In this document: in pieces, positions 1-8,180 of the stretch | How the letters are laid out: each line of letters opens with the position of its first letter | Position numbering within the stretch: position 1 is the first letter of the stretch | NCBI GenBank assembly: GCA_035712365.1 | Contig: DASTAW010000038.1 | Span: 50,826-114,825, forward strand | Origin: Terriglobia bacterium | Lineage (GTDB): Bacteria; Acidobacteriota; Terriglobia; UBA7540 | Direction of reading: 5' to 3' | DNA: 64,000 nucleotides | Program-made: the position numbers and the translations under genes | The notes under the pieces: generated by a model | What the model saw: the letters and a program-made list of their open reading frames with translations, nothing else | Database searches by the model: none | What the model was told of the DNA's origin: nothing

Positions 1-811
1 CCGTTTGATCGGCGAGCAGGACACTGCGGCATCGCCCAGGGTTGCCGTCGTCAATCAGGCCTTCGCCAGGAAGTTCTTCCCCAAGCAGGACCCGATCGGG
101 CAGCACTTTGGGATGGGCGGTCCGAGCCACGCCGGGGACATGGAAATCGTTGGCATCGTGGAGGACGCTAAATATCAGAGCGCGCACGAGCCACCCTACC
201 CGACGTACTTCATGCCCTTCTTTCAAATGACAAACGATCCCAAACTGGAGTTCCTCAGGGTTGGGACTGCCTACATTGGCGATATCGAGCTGCACGTCGC
301 CGGCCAGCCGGAGAACCTGGAGAAAGCCATCCGCCGGACGCTGGCAAACATCAATCCCAACCTGACAATCCTCGACATGATGAGCCTCAGCCGGCAGCTC
401 GAGCTCAATTTCAATCAGGAAAACCTGATTGTCTGGCTCACCGAGCTTTTCGGGCTGTTGGCGCTGGTCCTCGCCTGCGTTGGACTTTATGGAGTCACCT
501 CGTATTCGGTGGCGCGCCGAACCAGCGAAATTGGCCTTCGCATGGCCCTTGGGGCGGACCGTGGGAACGTCCTCCGGCTGGTGCTAAGCGGCGCGATGCT
601 CCAGCTCGCACTCGGCCTTGCGGTCGGCATCCCGCTGGCGCTGGCGGGTGGGCGGCTGGTTTCAACCATGTTGTACGGGGTGAAGAGCTATGACGTCTGG
701 ATTCTGCTGGTGGCTGCTGTCGTCCTTGCCGCTTGTGCGTTCGTCGCGGCGTACCTTCCCGCGCGGCGGGCGGCCAATGTCGATCCATTGGTGGCGCTGA
801 GATACGAGTAG
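1..811 (+). CDS. ADOP-family permease, 3' part only (cut by window start)
   Basis: The frame is open from base 2 to the TAG at 809-811, so only the last ~270 residues are visible; the TTG at base 5 is not the true start. The fragment starts within the second MacB-like periplasmic domain (strand IVGIVEDAKYQS) and ends with three membrane helices of an FtsX domain. It carries the cytoplasmic loop RRTSEIGLRMALGA and the family's C-terminal signature RRAANVDPLVALRYE. Its last helices (IPLALAGGRLVSTMLYG) resemble those of the permease at 5358-7838 more than the [11 protein letters not shown] type of the others, so the array holds at least two sub-lineages. It lies directly upstream of two ATPase genes on the same strand. 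Substrate unknown. Confidence 0.9.
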   Translation, partial: RLIGEQDTAASPRVAVVNQAFARKFFPKQDPIGQHFGMGGPSHAGDMEIVGIVEDAKYQSAHEPPYPTYFMPFFQMTNDPKLEFLRVGTAYIGDIELHVAGQPENLEKAIRRTLANINPNLTILDMMSLSRQLELNFNQENLIVWLTELFGLLALVLACVGLYGVTSYSVARRTSEIGLRMALGADRGNVLRLVLSGAMLQLALGLAVGIPLALAGGRLVSTMLYGVKSYDVWILLVAAVVLAACAFVAAYLPARRAANVDPLVALRYE

Positions 812-812
812 C

Positions 813-829
813 GGCGCGTTTATCGCGCC
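813..829 (+). repeat. Post-stop palindrome, copy 1 (GGCGCG-TTTAT-CGCGCC)
   Basis: A perfect 6-bp stem with a 5-base loop begins two bases after the permease stop codon. The same palindrome, in the same position, follows several other permeases in this window. There is no T-run after it, so it is not a typical intrinsic terminator. Confidence 0.85.
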
Positions 830-868
830 ATGGCTGATTTGTGATTTGCGAGCTAGCGATTGAAAAGG

Positions 869-993
869 AATTATGAATTATAAATTATGAAGTATGAAAT
901 AAGGCAACTGGGTGGCTGGCTGCGGAAGAAGGTGGGCGCATCGGTGTCTTCTCTGTCATCCTTCATAGTTCAGAATTCACAATTCATAATTTC
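869..993. repeat. Fold-back intergenic element, copy 1
   Basis: The left arm (869-900, AATTATGAATTATAAATTAT then GAAGTATGAAAT) is roughly the reverse complement of the right arm (956-993, ending CAATTCATAATTT). About 55 bases of GC-rich spacer separate them. The element is followed by CCGCCCGGCG and a run of TAATTCGTAATTTGTAATT. The rest of 812-1103 holds no gene. Similar elements lie at 10737, 16945 and 28750. Confidence 0.75.
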
Positions 994-1103
994 CGCCCGG
1001 CGCCCGGAATTCGTAACTCGTAATTCGTAATTTGTAATTTTGTCGCCCTGTTTTTGAGACTTTTCAACTTTGAACGCGCGAGCCTGGCGGCGCGCAGGAG
1101 GGA

Positions 1104-1838
1104 ATGATGGAAGAAAATGGAATGAGTCTGATCAAGCTGGAAGGGGTGAACAAAGTTTTCCTGACGGAGGAGCTGGAAACGCACGCGCTTTCCGGCGTGC
1201 ATCTGGATATTCACAAAGGGGAATATGTGTCGATTGCGGGCCCGTCGGGCTGCGGCAAGTCAACTCTGTTGTCGCTGATCGGCCTGCTCGACACTCCCAC
1301 GGATGGCAAATACTGGCTGAACGGCAAGCCGGTGGAAGAACTCGGCCTGGGCGAACGATCGCGCATCCGCAATCGCGAAGTGGGCTTCATCTTCCAGAGT
1401 TTCAACCTGATCGGCGATCTCAACGTGTTTGAAAATGTTGAGCTGCCGCTCACTTATCGCGGCATGCCGTCAGCGGAGCGCAAGCAGCGGGTGCAGGAGG
1501 CGCTCGAGCGCGTGGGCATGGCCCACCGGATGAAGCATTATCCCTCCCAACTCTCGGGCGGCCAGCAGCAGCGCGTTGCGGTGGCGAGGGCCCTGGTGGG
1601 CGATCCGGCGGTCCTGCTGGCTGACGAGCCGACAGGCAACCTGGATTCGAAAAACGGCGAGGCGGTGATGGACCTGCTGAGCGATCTGCATCGGGCCGGA
1701 TCGACCATCGTGATGGTGACGCACGATCCGCGATTCGCGCGCCACGCCGGGCGGACAATACATCTGTTTGACGGCCGCATCGTTGATGAAGCCACGGCCG
1801 CCGATCTGGCGCTCAACGAAGGGCCACTGTTGGCCTGA
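1104..1838 (+). CDS. ABC transporter ATP-binding protein (MacB/LolD type), canonical
   Basis: A 244-residue stand-alone nucleotide-binding subunit of the MacB/LolD/FtsE group, which powers FtsX-type permeases by a conformational relay instead of moving substrate through a pore. All motifs are intact: Walker A GPSGCGKST, Q-loop IFQSFNL, signature LSGGQQQRVAVARAL, Walker B VLLADEPTG followed by NLDS, and the H-loop VTHDP. AGGAGG lies at 1096-1101, two bases before the first ATG and five before a second in-frame ATG at 1107; an ATG at 1122 (MSLIKL) is another possible start. It is followed after 30 bp by a second ATPase gene. No HlyD/MacA-type adaptor is nearby. Which of the permeases it serves cannot be told from the sequence. 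Confidence 0.93.
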   Translation: MMEENGMSLIKLEGVNKVFLTEELETHALSGVHLDIHKGEYVSIAGPSGCGKSTLLSLIGLLDTPTDGKYWLNGKPVEELGLGERSRIRNREVGFIFQSFNLIGDLNVFENVELPLTYRGMPSAERKQRVQEALERVGMAHRMKHYPSQLSGGQQQRVAVARALVGDPAVLLADEPTGNLDSKNGEAVMDLLSDLHRAGSTIVMVTHDPRFARHAGRTIHLFDGRIVDEATAADLALNEGPLLA

Positions 1839-1868
1839 CCTAATCAGATTAGCGGAGCGAAGTACATA

Positions 1869-2534
1869 ATGATTCAACTCATCAATGTCGAAAAGTCTTT
1901 CCCTGTCGGCCCCAGCCGCTACTACGTGCTGCGCCGCATCAATCTGGAGATCCGGCAGGGCGAGTTCCTCACCATCATGGGGCCTTCGGGAGCCGGCAAA
2001 TCAACGCTGCTCAGCATTCTCGGCATGCTCGACGGCGACTGGACAGGCGAGTACTACCTGCTGGACCAACCCATCCACCGGATGAAAGTTAAGCAGCGCG
2101 CCGAAGTGAACAAAAAATACGTCGGCTTTGTTTTCCAGCAGTACCACCTGCTCGACGGCTTGACCGTGGCTGAGAACCTGGATATCCCGCTTTCCTACCG
2201 CAATATCAAAAAATCCGAGAGGCAAGCCATGGTTGCGGACACGCTCGACCGTTTCCACATCGTCGGCAAAAAAGATCTTTATCCAACCCAACTCTCAGGC
2301 GGACAGCAGCAGCTCGTCGCCGTAGCGCGGGCCGTCATTGCCAGTCCCAAATTGGTCCTTGCTGATGAGCCTACCGGAAACCTTCACTCGAGCCAGGGGA
2401 AGGAGATCATGGACCTTTTTAAGAAGCTGAACGACGAGGGCGCCACCATCGTCCAGGTGACCCACAACGAGGCGTGGGCGGCCTACGGCGGCCGCATCAT
2501 CAATCTTCAGGACGGGTGGATTGGCACCGACTGA
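1869..2534 (+). CDS. ABC transporter ATP-binding protein (MacB/LolD type), altered D-loop
   Basis: This 221-residue paralogue of the preceding ATPase is probably co-transcribed with it (30-bp gap). Walker A (GPSGAGKST), Q-loop (VFQQYHL), Walker B (LVLADEPTG) and the H-loop His (VTHNEAW) are present. Two normally strict places differ. The D-loop reads GNLHS instead of GNLDS, and the signature continues [15 protein letters not shown] with Leu where Arg is usual. The protein ends soon after the H-loop, as in short LolD-like subunits. It may pair with the canonical subunit to give an asymmetric dimer with one weakened site, which is inference. The start ATG has only a weak GCGAAG upstream, so translation may be coupled to the first gene. 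Confidence 0.9.
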   Translation: MIQLINVEKSFPVGPSRYYVLRRINLEIRQGEFLTIMGPSGAGKSTLLSILGMLDGDWTGEYYLLDQPIHRMKVKQRAEVNKKYVGFVFQQYHLLDGLTVAENLDIPLSYRNIKKSERQAMVADTLDRFHIVGKKDLYPTQLSGGQQQLVAVARAVIASPKLVLADEPTGNLHSSQGKEIMDLFKKLNDEGATIVQVTHNEAWAAYGGRIINLQDGWIGTD

Positions 2535-2579
2535 CTCATTGGCTGATTGAGTGATTGAGCAATTGGCGATTGAACCCGG

Positions 2580-2802
2580 TTATGAATTCTGAATTATGAA
2601 GGATGAAATGAAGGGCCGATGTTGGTAGTGCAGACTGCCGTTTTTTGCAGTCTGCGGCCTCTGCACTTGGGCCAGCAGTGGAAAGAAGAAAATACGAATT
2701 ACGAGTTACGGTTGCCGAGTCGGCGCGCGTGATGCGGCGCGGTCCCCGGCTTAGCACCCACAACTCACAACGCAGAACTGGTAATGGGTAATTTGTAATT
2801 TG
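2580..2802. repeat. Composite intergenic module B, copy 1
   Basis: This stretch between gene ends is near-duplicate to 7896-8166. It holds a half fold-back arm (2580-2610) and a palindrome GCAGACTGC/GCAGTCTGC at 2630-2655. A segment GGGCCAGCAGTGGAAAGAA follows, then the shared stretch GTTGCCGAGTCGGCGCGCGT and a terminal TAATTTGTAATTT run just before the ribosome-binding site of the next permease. No gene is seen in 2535-2815. Confidence 0.8.
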
Positions 2803-2815
2803 AGAAGGTCGAACT

Positions 2816-5269
2816 ATGAGCACGCTAATCCAGGACTTAAAGTACGGCCTGCGCCAACTGGGACGAAATCCCGGCTTCACCGCCGTGGCCGTGTTGACAC
2901 TGGCCCTGGGTATCGGGGCGAACACGGCGATTTTTTCGGTGATCAACGCTTTATTTCTTCATCCGCCGGGTCTGCCGAACCCGGAACGGGTCGTTGCGGT
3001 GCGGGCAAAGTACGACAAGCTGGGCCTGAAAAGCATCGTTATCTCCGCGCCCGATTTCGCCGGAATCCGCGACAGCAAAAAGATCTTTGCCGCCGCTGCC
3101 ATCGACAACATTTCAGATTTCAACTATACGGCGGGCGACTGGCCCCAGCGCCTCCAGGGAGCCATGGTCTCATGGCAGTGGTTTGACGTTTTCGGCGCAA
3201 GGCCCATGCTGGGACGGACTTTCACTCCGGCGGAGGACCAGCCCAACGCAAACCATGAGGTGGTGCTCGCTTATGGAGCGTGGCAGCGATGGTTTGGCGG
3301 AGACCGGGGAATCATCGGCCGGACCATTCAGTTGAACCAACAGCCATACAAGATCATTGGCGTGATGGGCCCGGAATTCCGCTGGCCTGATTCGGCGGAT
3401 TTGTGGACGCCGATTGGGCTCGCTCCTGACGCCTTCAGTCCGAACAACACATTTAATGAAAGCTATTTTACCGTGGCGCGCTTGCAGCCGAATATAACCT
3501 TTGCGCAAGCAAGCGCCTATGTTGGCGTACTGGTCAAGCGCGTCGTGGATGATCCCCGTTCGAGCTATGCAAAAGACTCCGGCTGGGGCGTGTTTATTTT
3601 GCCGGTGGTGGACTTCATTTACGGCGATCTTCGGACGCCCGTGTTGATCCTGGCGGGCGCGGTGGGGCTTGTGCTCCTGATCGTGTGTGCGAACATTGCC
3701 GGCCTGCTGCTGGCCAAAGCAACAGGACGCGGGCGGGAGCTTGCTGTCCGCGCGGCCCTTGGGGCCTCGCGAAGGCGTCTGGTTCGCCAGGCGCTCGCGG
3801 AAAGCGCGCTGCTTTCACTGGCGGGAATACTGGCGGGCCTGCTTGTTGCCGGTCTTGGCGTCAGCGCCCTGCTGCTGATTGCCCCCAAGGAACTCGTCGC
3901 GGCGGGCAGCTTCCCATTGGACTGGCACGTCCTGATATTCACCGTCGGGCTGGGCGCCGTTGCCGTTTTCTTGTTCGGATTGATGCCCGCCTGGCAGATG
4001 TCCAGGGTTGAACCCTACCGGGCGTTGCGAGGGTCTGAGAGAACGACGGCCGGGGGACGCCAGCGCCATCGACTCCGGTCGTTCCTGGTGATTGGAGAGC
4101 TGGCGATGGGTCTGGTCCTGCTTGCCGGGACGGGCCTGCTGCTTCAGAGCCTGAAACAAATCCTTACGGTGAATCCCGGCTTCCAGCCGCACGGCGTATT
4201 GACTGCCGGGCTTTCACTTCCGGAGAAGCAATACGGCACTAAAGAGAAGCAGTTCGCCTTTTTCCGCAGCGTAATGGACAGCCTTTCACACGCGCCGGGC
4301 GTCACGGCAGTAGGCGCGGGCTATCCGGTGCCCTTTACGGGAGGCAATGCATCCGCCTCATTTCAGATTGACGGGCGACCCACCGGCCCGGGCGATCCCG
4401 GACCGCATGGCAACATCCGCTTTGTCACAGGCGGATACTTCGCCGCGCTTGGAATCCCCCTGCTCCAGGGCCGTCTTTTCAGTGAAAACGATCGCCTTGG
4501 GTCCGAGTCTGTTGCAATCATTGATAAGAATCTGGCGCGAGAATACTGGCCGAACCAGAATCCCATCGGGCAAAAAATCCGGAATGGGCGGCGTGACTCC
4601 TGGGCTACGATTGTTGGCATCGTCGGCCACATTCGCTTCACGCAGCTTGCGGGAGAGGAGTCGGGCTCAAACATATCCGAGAGTGCCGGAAAGGGCGTTT
4701 ACTACTATCCGCTGTTCCAGAAAGAGGCGCCGTACGGATATTTCGTCGTGAAGTCCAGCGGCGGAGCAGCGGCCCAGGCTGATCTGGTCCGTCGCGCCGT
4801 CCGGAGCGTGGATGCAAACCAGCCCGTCTCCGACGTAAAAACCATGGACGAGCGGATTGCCTCCTCATTGGCGCCGCAACGCTTCGCCGCCACCTTGCTG
4901 GCAGTGTTTGCCGCGCTGGCCGTTCTGCTGGCGGCGATTGGACTTTACGGCCTGATGAGCCACAACGTGGCGCAGAGGACCAGCGAAATCGGCATTCGCA
5001 TGGCGCTGGGAGCGACCCGCGGCGGAGTGCTCTCCATCTTCGTTAAAGAGGGACTCCGTCTTGCTCTGGCTGGGGTTGCCCTCGGCATAGCCGGAGCGTT
5101 TGTGCTGGCTCGGTTTCTCTCGAGCCTGCTCTACGGCGTCACGCCCACCGACCCGCTCACCTTCATCGCCGTTTCACTCATCCTGATTGCCGTGGCCCTC
5201 GCGGCGTGCTGCATCCCCGCGCGCCGCGCCGCCAGAGTCGATCCCATGGTGGCGCTGAGATACGAGTAG
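2816..5269 (+). CDS. ADOP-family ABC permease (MacB/FtsX-like double permease) A
   Basis: An 817-residue inner-membrane permease without an ATPase domain. Layout: amphipathic start ([18 protein letters not shown]), membrane helix ~20-42, MacB-like periplasmic domain ~45-265, three FtsX helices ~275-400 with the cytoplasmic loop GRGRELAVRAALGAS. A fifth helix (~418-440), a second periplasmic domain (~450-680) and three more FtsX helices follow, ending in [15 protein letters not shown]. The duplicated four-helix plan and length fit the acidobacterial duplicated orphan permease family; MacB has one such unit plus an ATPase. Such permeases are thought to move or extract substrates on the periplasmic side; the substrate is unknown. 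GAGAAGG precedes the ATG. It is the first permease after the ATPase pair and so the likeliest partner. Its first periplasmic domain starts unusually (FLHPPGLPNPERVVAV). Confidence 0.93.
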   Translation: MSTLIQDLKYGLRQLGRNPGFTAVAVLTLALGIGANTAIFSVINALFLHPPGLPNPERVVAVRAKYDKLGLKSIVISAPDFAGIRDSKKIFAAAAIDNISDFNYTAGDWPQRLQGAMVSWQWFDVFGARPMLGRTFTPAEDQPNANHEVVLAYGAWQRWFGGDRGIIGRTIQLNQQPYKIIGVMGPEFRWPDSADLWTPIGLAPDAFSPNNTFNESYFTVARLQPNITFAQASAYVGVLVKRVVDDPRSSYAKDSGWGVFILPVVDFIYGDLRTPVLILAGAVGLVLLIVCANIAGLLLAKATGRGRELAVRAALGASRRRLVRQALAESALLSLAGILAGLLVAGLGVSALLLIAPKELVAAGSFPLDWHVLIFTVGLGAVAVFLFGLMPAWQMSRVEPYRALRGSERTTAGGRQRHRLRSFLVIGELAMGLVLLAGTGLLLQSLKQILTVNPGFQPHGVLTAGLSLPEKQYGTKEKQFAFFRSVMDSLSHAPGVTAVGAGYPVPFTGGNASASFQIDGRPTGPGDPGPHGNIRFVTGGYFAALGIPLLQGRLFSENDRLGSESVAIIDKNLAREYWPNQNPIGQKIRNGRRDSWATIVGIVGHIRFTQLAGEESGSNISESAGKGVYYYPLFQKEAPYGYFVVKSSGGAAAQADLVRRAVRSVDANQPVSDVKTMDERIASSLAPQRFAATLLAVFAALAVLLAAIGLYGLMSHNVAQRTSEIGIRMALGATRGGVLSIFVKEGLRLALAGVALGIAGAFVLARFLSSLLYGVTPTDPLTFIAVSLILIAVALAACCIPARRAARVDPMVALRYE

Positions 5270-5273
5270 AGCA

Positions 5274-5340
5274 GTGGTCAGTGGTCAGGGGTTAGTGATT
5301 AGTGAAGACCAATCACTATGCACTAACCACTAATCACTAT
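5274..5340. repeat. Inverted repeat of GGTTAGTGATTAGTG type
   Basis: GGTTAGTGATTAGTG (about 5290-5304) is mirrored by CACTAACCACTAATCAC (5321-5337), giving a hairpin that fills most of the 88-bp space between two permeases. It replaces the GGCGCG palindrome found after other copies. A related sequence is at 16263-16342, and single arms occur near 44308, 47099 and 47269. Confidence 0.75.
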
Positions 5341-5357
5341 TTGCCAGGAGGCAAATC

Positions 5358-7838
5358 ATGGGTACGCTAATCCAGGATTTAAAGTACGGCCTGCGTCAAC
5401 TGGGAAGAAGCCCCGGCTTCACCGCTGTTGCCGTGCTGACGCTGGCGCTTGGCATCGGCGCCAATACAGCCGTTTTCAGCGTGATGAATGCTGTTCTTCT
5501 TCGGTACCTGCCGGTTTCCGATCCTCAGCAGCTTGTCTATCTGCACACGGATTCATTTCCATCCGGCGGCTCTGAGACAGGCAATCCCCCAAACACGTTT
5601 AACATGCCGAGTTTTGAGCAATTCCGCAACGAGCATCGAGTGTTTCAAAGCCTGGCGGCCTTTGTCCCACTGGCCGTCGGGAAAGTTTCCGTTCGTTCGG
5701 GCCAGGAGCCTGAGGCGGCCAGCGTGGACATGGTGAGTGGGAACTTTTTCTCCGGTCTGGGCATCCGGCTGGCACGCGGCCGGGCCTTTACGCCGGAAGA
5801 TGAAACCGCCCACACCCAGGCAGCCGTGCTCAGCTACGATTACTGGACGCGGCAGTTTGCCCGCGATCCTTCCGCGATTGGCCAGACTATTTACATCAAG
5901 TCGGTGCCGTTCACCATCATCGGCATTGCGTCGCACGATTTCACCGGAGTGGAACCGGATGAAACACCCACCGACGTTTGGATTCCTTTCCAATCCCGGC
6001 CTGACCTGAAACCCTGGGCGCGCTCCCCCCAGGAGAAGGACGGGTTGTATAGTCCGCCCAACTGGTGGTTTCTGATGATGATCGGTCGGCTGCAACCGGG
6101 AATGACGTGGCAACACGCTATCGCCCAGCTTCAGCCCGCGTACAGCCGAACTGCATATGAAGGTATCGGCGAACGCAAAGCGAAAGAGCGGCCCCCTCAA
6201 CTCTATTTTTCAGCCACGGGCGGAATCCAGAAGCTGCGGGAAAACTATGACAATCCCTTTTTCGTGCTGATGGCGATGGTGGCCATCGTGCTGCTGATCG
6301 CCTGCATCAACGTGGCCATGCTGCTGATTGCCAGGAACGCCGCCCGCGAGCGGGAGTTCACCATGCGAGTGGCTCTTGGCGCCAGCCGCAGCCGCCTGTT
6401 CCGGCAATTGCTGACGGAGGGCTTGCTGCTGGTGGCTGCCGGAAGCATCTTCGCCTGGATTTTTGCCCTCTGGGCCACACAGGCGCTCGCTGCCTGGTCT
6501 GAACTGACCGTCGACGTTGCCCCGGACAGCGCCGTGTTGCTCTTCACTCTATGCGTTGGCCTTCTCACGGCACTTGTGCTGGGGCTCGCTCCGCTGCGGA
6601 ACGCCTGGCGCGTGCCTTCCGGCCTTGCGCTCAAAGCGGCAGGGACTGTCGCGAATCCTGGGCGCAGCAGATTTCGAGCCGGGCAGGCGATCGTAGCCCT
6701 GCAAATCGCACTCTGCCTGGCGTTGCTCGTGGGCGCCGGCCTCATGATCCGAACGCTGCGCAACCTGGAAAATGCAAACCTCGGCTTCCGCCCGTCCGGT
6801 TTGCTTATCTTCGGGGTCGCTCCTCCGCAGGGCATCGAGACCGATGCCGAAACACTCCACTTTTGGCAATCGCTGCTCGATCGCATGCGTGTTGTGCCGG
6901 GCGTGGAATCCGCAACTCTCACTGGACTCCGCATCGGCTCCGGCTGGAGCAACAACTCGGACGTTCAGGTTGATGGCAGGAACCCGCGTGGGAACGTTGG
7001 TTCAATGGTGCGGTGGAATGACGTGGGGCCGGCTTTCTGCCATGTTCTTGGCATTCCGCTCCTCGAGGGCCGCGACTTCACTGACGCCGATTCTGCCACT
7101 GCGCCGAAAGTGGTAATCGTCAACAAGACTTTTGCCGAGCGCTATCTTGCCGGAAGAAATCCCATCGGGCACCTGGTCGAAATCGAGAAGGGCCAGCCAT
7201 TCACCATTGTAGGAGTCGTTACGGACAGCAAGTACGCGGGCGTCCGTGAAAACAGCATACCCATCGCTTACTTCCCGTATACGCAGATGTCGATTGGCGG
7301 CACGATGACGGTCGAGTTGCGCGCTGGCAGCAGTCCGCTCGCTCTGTTGCCTGAAGCGCGCCGCACAGTGGCCCAGTTTGGCCCGGACATTCCCCTTCTC
7401 CAGCCCATGACCCAGCAGGCGCAGATGGAAGAAGGATATTCCGAGGAACAGATGTTCGCCCGCCTCGCTGCGCTCTTCGGATTGCTCGCGGGGCTTCTGG
7501 TGGCGGCAGGACTTTACGGAACGGTCGCTTATAAGGTCAGCCGGCGGACGCAGGAGATCGGCATCCGCATGGCGCTTGGCGCCCAGCGGCCGCAGGTGCT
7601 CTGGATGATTGTGCGCGAAAGCATCGTGGTGGCGCTTGTCGGCGTGGCGGTTGGATTGCCGCTTGCGCTTGCGGGGGCCAGGCTGCTGGGCTCGATGCTC
7701 TTCGGCGTGAAGCCGACGGACCTGCTGTCGATCATCGCCGCTTTGGCCGGGGTCGCTTTGCTGACGATCGCCGCCAGCCTGGTTCCCGCGCGCCGGGCGG
7801 CGAAGGTCGATCCGATGGTGGCATTACGCTACGAGTAG
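5358..7838 (+). CDS. ADOP-family ABC permease B
   Basis: An 826-residue double permease starting at an ATG preceded by CAGGAGG (5344-5350). The N-terminus ([20 protein letters not shown]) is almost the same as in the neighbours. The periplasmic domains are its own: the first contains NPPNTFNMPSFEQF and HDFTGVEPDETPTDVW, and the second contains SDVQVDGRNPRGNVGS. The first FtsX loop reads RNAAREREFTMRVALGAS, with Phe-Thr in place of the usual Leu-Ala. The last helices (LPLALAGARLLGSMLFGVKPTD) are of the same sub-type as the partial gene at the window start. The C-terminus ends [15 protein letters not shown]. The short 88-bp spacing to the upstream permease allows co-transcription. Confidence 0.93.
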   Translation: MGTLIQDLKYGLRQLGRSPGFTAVAVLTLALGIGANTAVFSVMNAVLLRYLPVSDPQQLVYLHTDSFPSGGSETGNPPNTFNMPSFEQFRNEHRVFQSLAAFVPLAVGKVSVRSGQEPEAASVDMVSGNFFSGLGIRLARGRAFTPEDETAHTQAAVLSYDYWTRQFARDPSAIGQTIYIKSVPFTIIGIASHDFTGVEPDETPTDVWIPFQSRPDLKPWARSPQEKDGLYSPPNWWFLMMIGRLQPGMTWQHAIAQLQPAYSRTAYEGIGERKAKERPPQLYFSATGGIQKLRENYDNPFFVLMAMVAIVLLIACINVAMLLIARNAAREREFTMRVALGASRSRLFRQLLTEGLLLVAAGSIFAWIFALWATQALAAWSELTVDVAPDSAVLLFTLCVGLLTALVLGLAPLRNAWRVPSGLALKAAGTVANPGRSRFRAGQAIVALQIALCLALLVGAGLMIRTLRNLENANLGFRPSGLLIFGVAPPQGIETDAETLHFWQSLLDRMRVVPGVESATLTGLRIGSGWSNNSDVQVDGRNPRGNVGSMVRWNDVGPAFCHVLGIPLLEGRDFTDADSATAPKVVIVNKTFAERYLAGRNPIGHLVEIEKGQPFTIVGVVTDSKYAGVRENSIPIAYFPYTQMSIGGTMTVELRAGSSPLALLPEARRTVAQFGPDIPLLQPMTQQAQMEEGYSEEQMFARLAALFGLLAGLLVAAGLYGTVAYKVSRRTQEIGIRMALGAQRPQVLWMIVRESIVVALVGVAVGLPLALAGARLLGSMLFGVKPTDLLSIIAALAGVALLTIAASLVPARRAAKVDPMVALRYE

Positions 7839-7839
7839 C

Positions 7840-7856
7840 GGCGCGTTTATCGCGCC
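7840..7856 (+). repeat. Post-stop palindrome, copy 2 (GGCGCG-TTTAT-CGCGCC)
   Basis: Identical to the palindrome at 813-829 and again placed two bases after the permease stop codon (TAG at 7836-7838). Confidence 0.85.
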
Positions 7857-7895
7857 ATTGATGATTGGTGGTTTGCGATTGGGCGATTGCATAAG

Positions 7896-8166
7896 ATTAT
7901 AAATTATAAATTATGAAGTATGAAATGAAGGGCCGACGTTGGTAGCGCAGACTGCCGCTCTTGCAGTCTGCGGCCTTTGCACTGTCCGGGGTGAGGTCGA
8001 TGACCGCGAAGAGGAGCTTGGGCCAGCAGTGGAAAGAAAAAATTACGAATTACAAATTACAAGTTACGGTTGCCGAGTCGGCGCGCGTGATGCGGCGTGG
8101 TTCCCGACTCAGCACCCACAACTCATGACGCAGAACTGGTCATTGGTAATTCGTAATCTGTAATTG
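7896..8166. repeat. Composite intergenic module B, copy 2
   Basis: Homologous to 2580-2802. It has a fold-back half arm (7896-7926), a palindrome GCAGACTGC/GCAGTCTGC at 7947-7971, then GGGCCAGCAGTGGAAAGAA, the GTTGCCGAGTCGGCGCGCGT segment and a TAATTCGTAATCTGTAATT run. Relative to the first copy it has an extra ~38 bp (about 7986-8023, beginning GTCCGGGGTGAGG). No gene is seen in the 342 bp between the permeases. Confidence 0.8.
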
Positions 8167-8180
8167 CAGAAAGGCAAAGC

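Noticed and set aside
813..829. Intrinsic terminator at the post-stop palindromes
   Set aside because: The stem is only 6 bp and no T-run follows in any copy, so the call was kept as a repeat.
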